Assembly (NCBI GenBank): GCA_964550375.1
Contig: CAZJYX010000005.1
Span: 62,001-126,000, forward strand
From: JAAYXS01 sp964550375
Lineage (GTDB): Bacteria; Planctomycetota; Phycisphaerae; UBA1845; Fen-1342
Length of the DNA stretch: 64,000 nucleotides
Direction: 5' to 3'
This document shows, in pieces, positions 32,791 to 41,870 of the stretch. A program made the translations under genes and the position numbers. The notes beneath the pieces were generated by a model. It made no database searches, was not told where the DNA came from, and saw only the letters and a list, made by a program, of their open reading frames with translations. The stretch's first letter is position 1; each line of letters begins with the position of its first letter.

Positions 32791-35520
32791 ATGCGATGGG
32801 ATGAGCGGACTGGGCTGGGCGTTGCGCTGGGGGTATGCGCATTACTGCTATCGTGGTTGGCTCTGGCGGCAGAGCAAACGGCGCCGATCCCGGCGGATCA
32901 TGTGGTGCCCGCTGTGACTGCCGAGGATTCCGGGAGCGCTCCCGAGGAAGAGTCGGGCTGGTCGACGCTGGACTACCCAGTGGGGCACTTGGAGCCGTAT
33001 CGGCTCCAGAGCGGTGTAGTAGCTAACCGCAGTCGCGAGGCGGCGGTGGTCTACGAAGAGTTGGTCTACGTGGAAGATGCCGCGTGGATTCGCTTGTACT
33101 TCGACCGCGTTGACCTGGGTCCCGGCAGCGTCATCCGCATCACCGGGGTTGCGGATGGCGAGGTGCAGGAGTTGGACGCCGCCGGAATCACGATGTGGAG
33201 CAACACGTCGGCGTACTTCAACGGCGACACGGTGATCGTGGAGTTGGTAGCCGGGCCGGAGACCACGCGCAACGAGGTTGCCCTGGAGCGGGTAGCCGTT
33301 CAGATCGCGCCCGCGGGCCGCGGACCGTGCGCGGAGGATGACTGTGGTATCTGCGGCGCGGATGATCGCGTGCCGTCCAACGAGCTGTGGTCGTGCCGAA
33401 TCGTGCCGGTCGGCTGTTCGGGGGCCGTGTACAACACGCAGAGTTGCGTGGTGTCGGCCGGCCACTGTGCGGGAGCCTGGAATCACGTCGTGCAGTTCAA
33501 CGTGCCGGAGTCGAATCCGGACTGCTCGTACAATCATCCTCCGGTAGCAGATCAATTCCCGATTACGTCGCAATTGTATCACGACGGTGGAGCGGGTTTC
33601 GACTGGGCGGTTATGAAGACTGGCACAAACAATCTGGGGCAGACGGCGTTTCAGCGGTACGGAGAGTACCGTCCGATCCGGCAATACGCCGTGTCGGCGG
33701 GAAGTTCGGCGGAGGTATGGGGTTATGGCGCGGACAATGGCGATCCGACGCTTAGTGGAACGCAGCAATACAGCTCGGGCAGTGTTGTGGCGCGCTTCAG
33801 CACCTACTACACGATCAACGCGGACGTGACGTATGGCAACTCGGGGTCGGGGCTGATCCACAATGACGAGATCATAGGCATTGTGACACATTGCACTGTT
33901 ACCTGCCAGAATGTCTGCACGCGCGTGGACTTGGGCGCGTTTGTGGAGGCCCGCGAGGCGCTCTGTCCGGAGGACGCGGGCTACTGCGAAGCCGGATCGA
34001 GTTCGACGTCGTATGAACATATCACGAATGTAACGGTTGGTGACATCGATAACTCGAGCGGGTCTTCCGGATACGCCGACTACACGTACATCTCGACCGA
34101 CATGGAGGTTGGGCAGAGCTATCCGATCACGATCACGCTTTATTCCGAGTGGTCTTCGGATATCGGCGGGCTGTGGGTCGACTGGAACGATGACGAGGAC
34201 TTCGATGACGAAGATGAGACGATTACAACCGCCTGGACCGGGACCGGACCGTACGAGGCCGTTATCACGCCGCCGGCGGGCACGACCACGGGCAGCAAAC
34301 GCATGCGTGTGCGCGTGCAGGACGGCAGCTACGACCCCACCCTGAGCCCGTGCGGCATCACCTCCTACGGCGAGGTTGAGGACTACACGATCAACGTGAC
34401 GGTGTGGGTAGATACGGAGCCGCCGACTCCCAACCCGCTGTATTTCATCGCTGGGCCGGAGCCGCTGAGCACCAGCGCGATTACGATGACGGCGGAGACG
34501 GCGGTGGACGACACGCCGCCGGTAACCTACCAGTTCAACTTCACGGGCGGCGGCATGGGCGGCGTGGGCACCAACTGGCAGGCGTCGACGACGCATGTGA
34601 ACAGCGGGCTTGTGCCGAATGAGAACTACTCGTATCGGGTGCGCGCCCGTGACTACGCTCCGATTCCGAATGTGGGACAGTACTCCGAGGTATCGACGGC
34701 GGCGACGCTTATCGAGACGCCCGCCGGCGTGGGTTTCGGCCCGGTGACGAGCGACTCGATTGAGCTGGCGGCGGGCGGATCGCTCAGCCGCCTGACCACC
34801 GGAATGTCCGGCGTGTACTTCGACTCGACGACTCCGGGCGTCGGCGGCATAAACGAATGGGTGCAGACCCCGACCGACGTCGCCACGGATCTCAGCCCGG
34901 ACACGTTGTACACGTTCCGCGTCAAGGCGCGCAACCGCAACGGAATCGAGACGGAGTACAGCCCGTCCAGCAGCAAGGCCACGCTGGCGGCTGTGCCCGC
35001 CGCGCCGCAGTTGAGCAATCCCACCACCAGCACGCTGGACATAAGCGTCGCTCCGGGCGGCAACCCGAGCTGGACGCTATTCGCGATTCGCTGCACCGCG
35101 ACTGACCCGGCCGATCCTTCCTGGGAGGGACGCCACGTAAGCACGGTCGGCGAACCTGTGGCGTTCGCCGTCTGGCAAACCGCTGACGACTGGGGCGCGC
35201 TCACCGTCAGCGGGCTGCAGCCGGAGACCGCGTACACGTTTGCAGTAAAGGCCAGGAACCAGGACTTCATCGAGACGGACTTCGGCCCCGAGGCGACGGC
35301 CTCCACAACGGAAAGCGCTTACGCACCGGGTGACTTGAATTGTGACGGGCTGATAAACGCGTTCGATATTGACCCATTCGTGCTGGCACTGACCGACCCG
35401 GTTGCGTACGCCGCGCAGTTCCCCGACTGTGATTACATGCTGGCGGATATCAACGGCGACGGCCTGGTGAATGCGTTCGATATTGACCCGTTCGTTGTGC
35501 TCTTGACCGGTGGCCGTTAG
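32791..35520 (+). CDS. Secreted trypsin-like serine protease with GEVED, fibronectin-like and dockerin-like regions
   Basis: 909 residues, exported (LGVALGVCALLLSWLALAA near the N-terminus). A trypsin-like domain at ~180-385 has the triad H225 (SAGHC), D271 (FDWAVMK) and S351 (GNSGSG). Next is a GEVED domain (~405-537, DIGGLWVDWNDDEDFDDED and GEVEDYT), then two or three fibronectin-III-like segments (~545-835, e.g. YSYRVRARDYAP, YTFRVKARNRNG, YTFAVKARNQDF). The last 63 residues are a dockerin-like pair of calcium loops nearly identical to those of the next gene. The ATG at 32791 has GGAGAACG upstream. Extracellular protein degradation, possibly cell-attached through the C-terminal module, is inferred. 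Confidence 0.9.
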   Translation: MRWDERTGLGVALGVCALLLSWLALAAEQTAPIPADHVVPAVTAEDSGSAPEEESGWSTLDYPVGHLEPYRLQSGVVANRSREAAVVYEELVYVEDAAWIRLYFDRVDLGPGSVIRITGVADGEVQELDAAGITMWSNTSAYFNGDTVIVELVAGPETTRNEVALERVAVQIAPAGRGPCAEDDCGICGADDRVPSNELWSCRIVPVGCSGAVYNTQSCVVSAGHCAGAWNHVVQFNVPESNPDCSYNHPPVADQFPITSQLYHDGGAGFDWAVMKTGTNNLGQTAFQRYGEYRPIRQYAVSAGSSAEVWGYGADNGDPTLSGTQQYSSGSVVARFSTYYTINADVTYGNSGSGLIHNDEIIGIVTHCTVTCQNVCTRVDLGAFVEAREALCPEDAGYCEAGSSSTSYEHITNVTVGDIDNSSGSSGYADYTYISTDMEVGQSYPITITLYSEWSSDIGGLWVDWNDDEDFDDEDETITTAWTGTGPYEAVITPPAGTTTGSKRMRVRVQDGSYDPTLSPCGITSYGEVEDYTINVTVWVDTEPPTPNPLYFIAGPEPLSTSAITMTAETAVDDTPPVTYQFNFTGGGMGGVGTNWQASTTHVNSGLVPNENYSYRVRARDYAPIPNVGQYSEVSTAATLIETPAGVGFGPVTSDSIELAAGGSLSRLTTGMSGVYFDSTTPGVGGINEWVQTPTDVATDLSPDTLYTFRVKARNRNGIETEYSPSSSKATLAAVPAAPQLSNPTTSTLDISVAPGGNPSWTLFAIRCTATDPADPSWEGRHVSTVGEPVAFAVWQTADDWGALTVSGLQPETAYTFAVKARNQDFIETDFGPEATASTTESAYAPGDLNCDGLINAFDIDPFVLALTDPVAYAAQFPDCDYMLADINGDGLVNAFDIDPFVVLLTGGR

Positions 35521-35986
35521 CGGTTCCAGACGGTCCGACCAGTGCTGGTCGAGCTTGAGAATCAGCGGCCCCGTGCCTGCGGCAGGCGTCGTCGCTCGCG
35601 GTGTGACGGCGCCGGCCGCTGTTGGTTCGTGCCGGGGCGGCGCGCGAGCCCCCGGGCTGTTGGTGCGCCGGCGGCCCGGTCCCGACCGCAAGTGATTTTT
35701 CGTGGATATTTGCGGCCGATATGGTTACTCTGGCAGTGAGCGGCGGCGTACAGGTGCGCAGTGTCCGGCGGCGCCAGGTTGCCGGGCGCGCTTGTGGAGT
35801 GCCGGCGCTCATACTGTGGAACCCGCCCCGACCGGCCAACCGACCTGGTCGCGCGCGATCGGCGGCGAGCACGACGATGGCGATTACGGGCTTGGTATCT
35901 ACGACGCGCTGCGAGCCGGCAGACGCGGAGCCGCGCGCCGCGGCAATGAAACAGGCGCGTACCTGTTAACTGAAAGGAGATCGAAG
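35521..35986 (+). other. Intergenic region between the two secreted protease genes
   Basis: About 465 bases. A short inverted repeat (35536-35551) follows the trypsin-like gene but has no T-run. The frame of the next gene stays open back to 35702, but this stretch lacks a ribosome-binding site and signal-like sequence and is not counted as coding. Confidence 0.45.
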
Positions 35987-38815
35987 ATGCGCTGGTTGCT
36001 GAGTTTGGTTGTCGGGGCGGTAGTGACCTGCTCGACGGCTGTGGCGGCCGTCGATGCGGTGCGCGCCCAGGAGCGGTTGCAGAATGCGCAACCGCAGGTG
36101 CGTCTGTACGAGGAAGACGGGCGCATCACCCGTGTGTACGGGCGGCCGTTCAGTGAGGGGGTGTCGGCCCAGGCCAGTGCGGCTGCGTTTGTGAACCAAC
36201 ACGCCAATGTGTTTGGGGTCGACGCCGCGAATCTTCGGCCCGGCAACGGCTTCAACGACGTGCTGGTGCAGCCGGTCGGCTATGACCGCGAGAGCGGTGA
36301 TTATCGTTTCGTGTTGGTTTACTACGTGCAGGAGCACGACGGGCTGCCGGTTTACGGGGCTGATTTGCGGCTGCTGCACTTGAATACGGAAGAGTATCCG
36401 TTGGCGCTGGCGGCGGCGAACCTGCGGGCGCTGGGCGACTTCTCGGTGCCGGCCGGTGCGACGGCGCGGGCGCCCGGTGATGTGGGGCACGCTCAGGCGG
36501 CGGCCGCGGCTCGCGAGGTCATACGCCGCGAGTACCCGATCGAGGTTGCCGGTCCGGTCAATTTCACGCCGTCCCGATACGTCGTGTGGGCCGGGCTTGA
36601 TGACAAACCTGCGGCGCCGCGCCTGGCCGTCACATTTGAGGCGGATAACGGGCTGCGTGGCACGTCTGAAGCCGGCGCCTGGCGGTTTGTCGCGGACGCG
36701 GCCACGGGCGAGATTCTTCATACTGAAAGCCTTATTATTTTCAACGAGGTTTCCGGCAACGTGGCCGGGCTGGCGACGGAGGGACACGTGGCCGAACAGT
36801 GCGGCGACGAGATCCCGTTCGTGATGCCGTACGCGTTTGTTGAGGCGTCCAGCGGTCAGACGACTTACGCCGATGCCAACGGCGATTTCACGATCTCGTT
36901 CTCGGGCGGCTTGGCCGCCGTGCTGACCTCGTACATGTACGGCCAGTACTTCGCCGTAACCAACTACGCCGGCGACGAAGAAGAGCTGACGATCCAGGTG
37001 ATGCCGCCGGGACCGGGCCAGTTCATGCACAACGAGGACAACGATGACGAGTTCGTCCGCGCCCAGATCAACGGCTACGTGCAGGCCAACATCGTGCGTG
37101 ACTTCGCCCTCGCGCAGAATCCGGCCTACCCAACAGTTTCGACCCAGACGGGAATGTCGGTCATTGTCAACCGCACCGACGGCTACTGCCCGGGGAACGC
37201 CTGGTATGACAGTTGGGATTACTCGATTAACTTCTGCCAGGCGGGCAGCAGCTTCACCAACACCGCGTTCTCGTCCGTCATACATCACGAGTACGGCCAT
37301 CACCTGGTCCAGACCGGCGGCTCCGGCCAGGGGCAATATGGCGAGGGCCTCAGCGACGCGATCGGCGTGTTGATCTCCGATCAGCCGAAGCTGGCCATCG
37401 GCTTCTACTCCGCCGACTGTGTGGACGGACTACGGACGGCCGACAACGACCATCAGTACCCGTGCAGCGGTGCAATCCACTACTGCGGCATGCTGCTGTC
37501 CGGTTCGGTCTGGAGCATTCGCAACGAGCTGATTGTTACGAATCCGGACGACTATCTCGACATCCTGTCCTACCTGACGGTCAACTCGATCCTGCTGCAC
37601 ACGGGCACGTCCATCACGCCGCAGATTGCGATCGACTTCCTCGTCCTCGATGACGACGACGGCGACATCTACAACGGGACCCCGCATGCCGTTCAGATAT
37701 GCGCGGGCTTCGCCGCCCACAGCATGGATTGCCCGCCGATCGACTTCGCCCCCGTGCGCTTCGTCTATCCCGAGGGGCGGCCCGAAATGGTCGCACCAGG
37801 GCAGTTGACGACCTTCCCGGTTCACATCCTGCCGGGCATCGCCCAGCCGGAGCCCGACTCCGCCCAGATCCACTACCGCCTCAACGATGGCGACCCCTGG
37901 GTCACCGAGGATCTGCTCGAAACGGCCCCGCATGAGTACCTGGCAGCACTGCCGGGCGCCTCGTGTGACAACAGCTTCCAGTACTACTTCAGCACTGCGG
38001 CGACCGGGGTTGGCATGGTCACGCACCCCACCGGCGCTCCCGCCAGTTACTTCTCAGCTCTGGTGGCCACCGGCATCGCGGTCGTCTTCGAGGACGACTT
38101 CTCGACCGACCAGGGTTGGACGGTCCACGCCGGCGCCGATATTGGCAACTGGGAACGCGCGCAACCGCAGGAGGTCGTCTACCTGAGCACCGTAACCCAG
38201 CCGGGCATGAACGACCTGCCCAGTCCGACGTGGTGCTACGTCACCGGGCCGCTGGCCGGCTCCGGCGGCGGCTCATATGACGTGGACGGCGGCCCGACGA
38301 TCCTCACCTCGCCCGCGTTCGATCTGGCCGGCACGGACGGCTGGGTGAGCTATTGGCGCTGGTATCACCAGGGCACCATATGGGACGATGAGTTCCTCGT
38401 TCAGGTATCAAACGACGACGGCGCTACCTGGACTACCGTCGAGAGCATCGATGACCGCGAGACCTGGACGTTCGTTGAGTGGCGCGTCGGCAACTACGTG
38501 ACGCCAACGAGCCAGGTCCGCGTCCGCTTCCACGCCGACGACACGCCGAACAACTCCCTGGTCGAGGCGCTCGTCGATGACGTCCAGGTGACGCGGATCG
38601 AGTGCATCGATCCGGGCTACCTGCTCGGTGACCTGAACTGCGACGGGCTGGTCAACGCGTTTGACATCGACCCATTCGTCCTCGCGCTGACTGACCCGGT
38701 TGCCTACGCGGCCCAGTTCCCCGACTGCAGCTACATGTTGGCAGACATCAACGGCGACGGTATGGTGAATGCGTTCGACATCGATCCGTTCGTACAGTTG
38801 CTGACCGGCTTCTAG
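35987..38815 (+). CDS. Secreted M36/thermolysin-like metallopeptidase with dockerin-like C-terminus
   Basis: 942 residues. The ATG at 35987 follows AAGGAG at about 9 bases and opens a signal peptide (MRWLLSLVVGAVVTCSTAVA). Residues ~35-240 resemble the fungalysin/thermolysin propeptide (FVNQHANVFGVDAANL, VLVYYVQEHDGLPVYGADLRL). The zinc site is HEYGH (H434, E435, H438) with the third ligand E453 in GEGLSDAIG. A beta-rich domain (~770-875, ILTSPAFDLAGTDGWVSYWRW) follows, and the last 62 residues are the dockerin-like calcium-loop module shared with the preceding protease. A hairpin terminator lies directly downstream. Confidence 0.9.
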   Translation: MRWLLSLVVGAVVTCSTAVAAVDAVRAQERLQNAQPQVRLYEEDGRITRVYGRPFSEGVSAQASAAAFVNQHANVFGVDAANLRPGNGFNDVLVQPVGYDRESGDYRFVLVYYVQEHDGLPVYGADLRLLHLNTEEYPLALAAANLRALGDFSVPAGATARAPGDVGHAQAAAAAREVIRREYPIEVAGPVNFTPSRYVVWAGLDDKPAAPRLAVTFEADNGLRGTSEAGAWRFVADAATGEILHTESLIIFNEVSGNVAGLATEGHVAEQCGDEIPFVMPYAFVEASSGQTTYADANGDFTISFSGGLAAVLTSYMYGQYFAVTNYAGDEEELTIQVMPPGPGQFMHNEDNDDEFVRAQINGYVQANIVRDFALAQNPAYPTVSTQTGMSVIVNRTDGYCPGNAWYDSWDYSINFCQAGSSFTNTAFSSVIHHEYGHHLVQTGGSGQGQYGEGLSDAIGVLISDQPKLAIGFYSADCVDGLRTADNDHQYPCSGAIHYCGMLLSGSVWSIRNELIVTNPDDYLDILSYLTVNSILLHTGTSITPQIAIDFLVLDDDDGDIYNGTPHAVQICAGFAAHSMDCPPIDFAPVRFVYPEGRPEMVAPGQLTTFPVHILPGIAQPEPDSAQIHYRLNDGDPWVTEDLLETAPHEYLAALPGASCDNSFQYYFSTAATGVGMVTHPTGAPASYFSALVATGIAVVFEDDFSTDQGWTVHAGADIGNWERAQPQEVVYLSTVTQPGMNDLPSPTWCYVTGPLAGSGGGSYDVDGGPTILTSPAFDLAGTDGWVSYWRWYHQGTIWDDEFLVQVSNDDGATWTTVESIDDRETWTFVEWRVGNYVTPTSQVRVRFHADDTPNNSLVEALVDDVQVTRIECIDPGYLLGDLNCDGLVNAFDIDPFVLALTDPVAYAAQFPDCSYMLADINGDGMVNAFDIDPFVQLLTGF

Positions 38816-38850
38816 ACCGGCGGACGGTTTGAAACGACTTTGAGCGGGAC

Positions 38851-38882
38851 GGGGCGTCGCGGCTGCAAGGCTGCGGCGCCCC
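38851..38882 (+). terminator. Hairpin terminator after the M36-like gene
   Basis: GGGGCG...CGCCCC stem extended inward by CGC/GCG and GC/GC around a TGCAAG loop, followed by GCATCTTT. It lies 36 bases after the stop codon. Confidence 0.7.
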
Positions 38883-39021
38883 GCATCTTTGTGCTACGCC
38901 GCCCAGCCGGCTTACTGCCCGCGCCGTTTGCAGCCTCTGAACATCGGCCCGGGACGCTCCCGCCAGCCAGCGGCCCGTATCGCCGACTGTTATAAGTGCA
39001 GGTTTTGGCGAGGTTTGGGAC

Positions 39022-39095
39022 TGGGCGATACTGGACTCGAACCAGTGGCCTCTTGCATGTCGAGCAAGCGCTCTAGCCAACTGAGCTAATCGCCC
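39022..39095 (-). tRNA. tRNA-Val, anticodon GAC
   Basis: A 74-base cloverleaf on the minus strand: acceptor GGGCGAT/ATCGCCC, D arm GCTC...GAGC, anticodon stem CTTGC/GCAAG with loop TCGACAT, T arm ACTGG-TTCGAGT-CCAGT, discriminator A; CCA is not encoded. The anticodon is GAC, and A35, C36 and A73 fit valine identity. Position 33 is C where U is nearly universal. Confidence 0.92.
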
Positions 39096-39230
39096 GGAGG
39101 ATTCGCCGAATCCTGACCGTCTGTCATATGATCGCCCCGATCGCGGCTGCTGTCAAGCTGCGGCACTGGTCGCATTCTTGCCCGTCGGCCCGGCCGGCGG
39201 CCCCTGGCTGCAGGGGCAGGCTCACAGAAA

Positions 39231-39263
39231 CGGGGCGACCGGTCGGTTGACTCGGTCGCCCCG
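39231..39263 (-). terminator. Terminator of the prepilin gene
   Basis: Perfect 10-base inverted repeat CGGGGCGACC/GGTCGCCCCG with a 13-base loop, 29 bases beyond the stop codon of the minus-strand prepilin gene. On that strand it is followed by TTTCTGTG. A second 7-base hairpin (GCCCCTG/CAGGGGC, 39200-39217) lies just beyond it. Confidence 0.75.
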
Positions 39264-39291
39264 CGTGCTTCGTCAGAACTGACGGCACCGA

Positions 39292-40248
39292 CTACGGAAT
39301 AATCACGGTGTCAGTGGCAGTCAGCGGACCAAGGGTAGTATGCATGGCCGGCGAGGAGCCGAGGTACGAATGGCTGAACTCGTAACCCGGGGCACCGTCC
39401 GTCCCCTGGATGGTGAAGATGTTGTCGTTGTTCACACCGGCCGTGGGCTTGCTCCAGAAGGAGACGTGCCCGTCCAGGAACAGCACTTGCTGGCCTTCGG
39501 CATTGTGGTTCCGGCTGTTGTACTGGCGCCAGCGATCATTCGGGATCCGCAGCAACTGCTCCATATCGGTCTCGCCGTCGAAGTCCGGCGGTTCCGCAGT
39601 GGTGCGTGCCATATCAGGCGTGTGGTGGGTGGTGGGGTCCATGTCGCCCGACTGGAAGTACGGGCCCTTGTCCGAGCCAATCGGCATGCGCGTGTCCATG
39701 TTGGTGTGCGGCTTGGCCATGCGCCCGAAAGGCATCTGGTAGCCGTAGCTCAAATTCGGATAGCCACGGAAGTCAAACCGGTTGATGCCGGGCTGGGCGG
39801 CGACGTCTTCGCCACCGATTCTGTTACGCATGACGTCCTCGGTCTCACCCGAGCTGGGGCAGATGAACTGTCCGCTAGTACACTGCCCGCCGATAACCAG
39901 CAGGAACAACGAGCGACTGACCGGTACCTTGTCCCAAAGCGGTTCCTGATCGATTTCAGTGCGCAAATCGTACCGGACGCCCATCTGCTCAACATACTCA
40001 ACGGAAATCTCGTTGTCCGTTGCCGCCAGGGGCTCCTGATACAGAGAATGGGGGAACCACTCGCGGTTGTCATTGGCGTAGATGTAGAAGCCCTGCCCAA
40101 TGCCGCGCAGATTGGCCGCACACACGGCCCGCTGGGCCAACTCCTTGGCCCTCGAGATGCTGGGCAGCAGGATGGAGATCAACAACGCGATGATCGCCAC
40201 CACGACCAGCAACTCAATCAACGTAAAACCACTCTTTTTCCTTCTCAC
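39292..40248 (-). CDS. Prepilin-like protein (type II secretion pseudopilin fold, DUF1559-like)
   Basis: 318 residues. The N-terminus KKSGFTLIELLVVVAIIALL is a textbook type IV prepilin leader: it would be cut after Gly7, and the mature protein keeps Phe1 and Glu5 and a hydrophobic helix. The C-terminal part has the planctomycete H-X9-DG signature as HNAEGQQVLFLDGHVSFW, with ten rather than nine residues between His and Asp-Gly. The start is a GTG at 40248 with GGAG 9 bases upstream. Planctomycetes encode many such proteins; no secretion or pilus machinery is nearby. Confidence 0.92.
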   Translation of the reverse strand: MRRKKSGFTLIELLVVVAIIALLISILLPSISRAKELAQRAVCAANLRGIGQGFYIYANDNREWFPHSLYQEPLAATDNEISVEYVEQMGVRYDLRTEIDQEPLWDKVPVSRSLFLLVIGGQCTSGQFICPSSGETEDVMRNRIGGEDVAAQPGINRFDFRGYPNLSYGYQMPFGRMAKPHTNMDTRMPIGSDKGPYFQSGDMDPTTHHTPDMARTTAEPPDFDGETDMEQLLRIPNDRWRQYNSRNHNAEGQQVLFLDGHVSFWSKPTAGVNNDNIFTIQGTDGAPGYEFSHSYLGSSPAMHTTLGPLTATDTVIIP

Positions 40249-40795
40249 TTTGGCATCTCCTGCTTTCAGACCCGTCTCTCTGCTCCCGGCTGGCGCGCTG
40301 CGTGCGCTCGCTGCAACGAAATCAGAATAATGGCTGTTCGTGGTGACGCGTCACCTCAAGCCTGCCAACACACGGTCACACACAAGTAACGCATCATATA
40401 CGCGAGGCCACGTACCGCAACCAGTCGCCGCGCCAAACGCCAAGCCGAACGCCGGCCGGGCACCTGCCGCCCATACGGGAAACCTGGGCAGCGCGCGGAA
40501 AAACACGAGTTCATTAATGCGTGATGCTGCCACGCATCCCCAGTACGAGCGCGAACTTACAGCCCGCAGGGATCGTGGCGTCAGGCGGGAGCGAACTGCG
40601 AAGGTTATCGAATGAGGGTTGCGAAAGCTCGCGATAAATAGCTATGAGAAAGAGTTACGATAATTCCGCGTGGATGATCATTACAACCCAGACTCGATCC
40701 CGTCACGCAACTTACCTATAACAAGCTTAACGTCGCCTGGGTCGCTGTCAATGGAAAAACGACCGAATTTAGTTCGCGACCACCCGTGCCGCAAA
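40249..40795. other. Intergenic region with an operator-like palindrome
   Basis: About 545 bases between the prepilin gene and the downstream end of the DUF362 gene, AT-richer than its neighbours. Short open frames (40340-40615, 40670-40891) show no ribosome-binding site or recognisable sequence. It includes the perfect palindrome listed at 40342-40355. Confidence 0.5.
40342..40355. promoter_or_regulatory. 14-base perfect palindrome GGTGACGCGTCACC
   Basis: Located about 95 bases upstream of the prepilin start codon (minus strand). The symmetry suggests a dimeric-repressor site; the regulator is unknown. Confidence 0.35.
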
Positions 40796-41818
40796 CTAGC
40801 CCCCCTCCATCAGCACAACCTGCTCAAGTCGGTCGCCCCGGCCGCGACCGATCTGGTCAGCGTCAGCCGCCTCCAGATATGGAACGCTTAGGTCACCCTC
40901 TATGCCAAGATTGCGCCGGTGCCCGGCCAGCAATGCCAAGCCTACCGTATCCACCGCCACCGGGTCGTGGCCAAGCAGAAGCCCGCCGTGAGTTGCCAGC
41001 GAGGCCAGGGTCGCCTCGGGACCATCGCGAACCACCACTCGCAGGGCGTTGACGACGTTGATGCGTAGTTTCGAGCTAACCAATTTGCTACCAACGACTT
41101 GTCCTACGTAGGGCGAGCACCAGTTGTCGTGATATAACGCCGGACGCTGAATCAGCGCGTGCGAGAGGTTCTTCATGCCGCCCGACATGCCGGCTATGCG
41201 ATGAGTCTTCAGGAACGGCACGTTGATGACCGCGTCCGCGTGCGCCCAGTAGGCCGCGATAGGCTCAACGTTGTCGCCCACGCGCACGCCGTCGACCCAG
41301 CCGGCGATCGGCTGTCGAGCACCCAACGCCCGGCAAACCCGGGCCGGGACCTCGACAATGGTGATTCGACCACTGTCGTATCCTGCTTCACCCAAAGAGC
41401 TTAAGAGCACTCGCGCGAAGGGCTCCGTCGTCCGAATCGCATCCGCGCCCACGCGATTGAACTTGACCAGAATGCTCTCGGCGGCGCCGAGAACCTTCCG
41501 CCAGCCTCCGGACGCCGTCGTCTCGTCCGTCAACGCCCGCACACCCCGGGCGAGCATTTGCTCCAGCAGCGACTCGTCCACGAAATCGCCCCGAACCACC
41601 TCGGCGTCGCGTACGTCCACAACACGTGAACGGCCGACGCCGATCTGCAGCCACCACGGCGTGCCACCCGCTGGCGCACCGCCGGGCGGGTCGTCAGCAC
41701 GGACGCCCCGTCCCTTCAGCAGAGCGCCTACGCCGGCTGCTGCCGCGGCACGCAGCACCTGCCGGCGCGTGCAGCCGCGACCTTGGGAGGGTCCGTGGTT
41801 GACCGTGTGATTGGGCAC
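40796..41818 (-). CDS. DUF362 domain protein with Tat signal
   Basis: About 340 residues. Near the N-terminus CTRRQVLRAAAAAGVGALL is a twin-arginine signal, so export of a folded protein is expected. The rest matches the DUF362 family: ILVKFNRVGADAI, ADAVINVPFLKTHRIAGMSGGMKNLSHAL and GHDPVAVDTVGLALL. Function is unknown; some relatives carry ferredoxin domains, but this one has no Cys cluster. The frame is open to 41884, but a GTG at 41818 gives a normal Tat n-region and avoids overlap with the divergent gene, so it is preferred; this choice is uncertain. Confidence 0.82.
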   Translation of the reverse strand: MPNHTVNHGPSQGRGCTRRQVLRAAAAAGVGALLKGRGVRADDPPGGAPAGGTPWWLQIGVGRSRVVDVRDAEVVRGDFVDESLLEQMLARGVRALTDETTASGGWRKVLGAAESILVKFNRVGADAIRTTEPFARVLLSSLGEAGYDSGRITIVEVPARVCRALGARQPIAGWVDGVRVGDNVEPIAAYWAHADAVINVPFLKTHRIAGMSGGMKNLSHALIQRPALYHDNWCSPYVGQVVGSKLVSSKLRINVVNALRVVVRDGPEATLASLATHGGLLLGHDPVAVDTVGLALLAGHRRNLGIEGDLSVPYLEAADADQIGRGRGDRLEQVVLMEGG

Positions 41819-41870
41819 AATTACTGTATCGAGCGTATGGGCCCCAGGTACTGAATTGAGCCAACCCGCC

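Noticed and set aside
32848..34596. 582-codon open frame on the minus strand
   Set aside because: Antisense shadow of the trypsin-like gene; Arg/His-rich with no domain and no ribosome-binding site.
35966..37336. 456-codon open frame on the minus strand
   Set aside because: Antisense to the M36-like protease gene, which has a signal peptide, catalytic motif and good start.
40340..40891. Short plus-strand open frames in the gap downstream of the DUF362 gene
   Set aside because: No ribosome-binding sites, no recognisable protein features, and one overlaps the DUF362 3' end.
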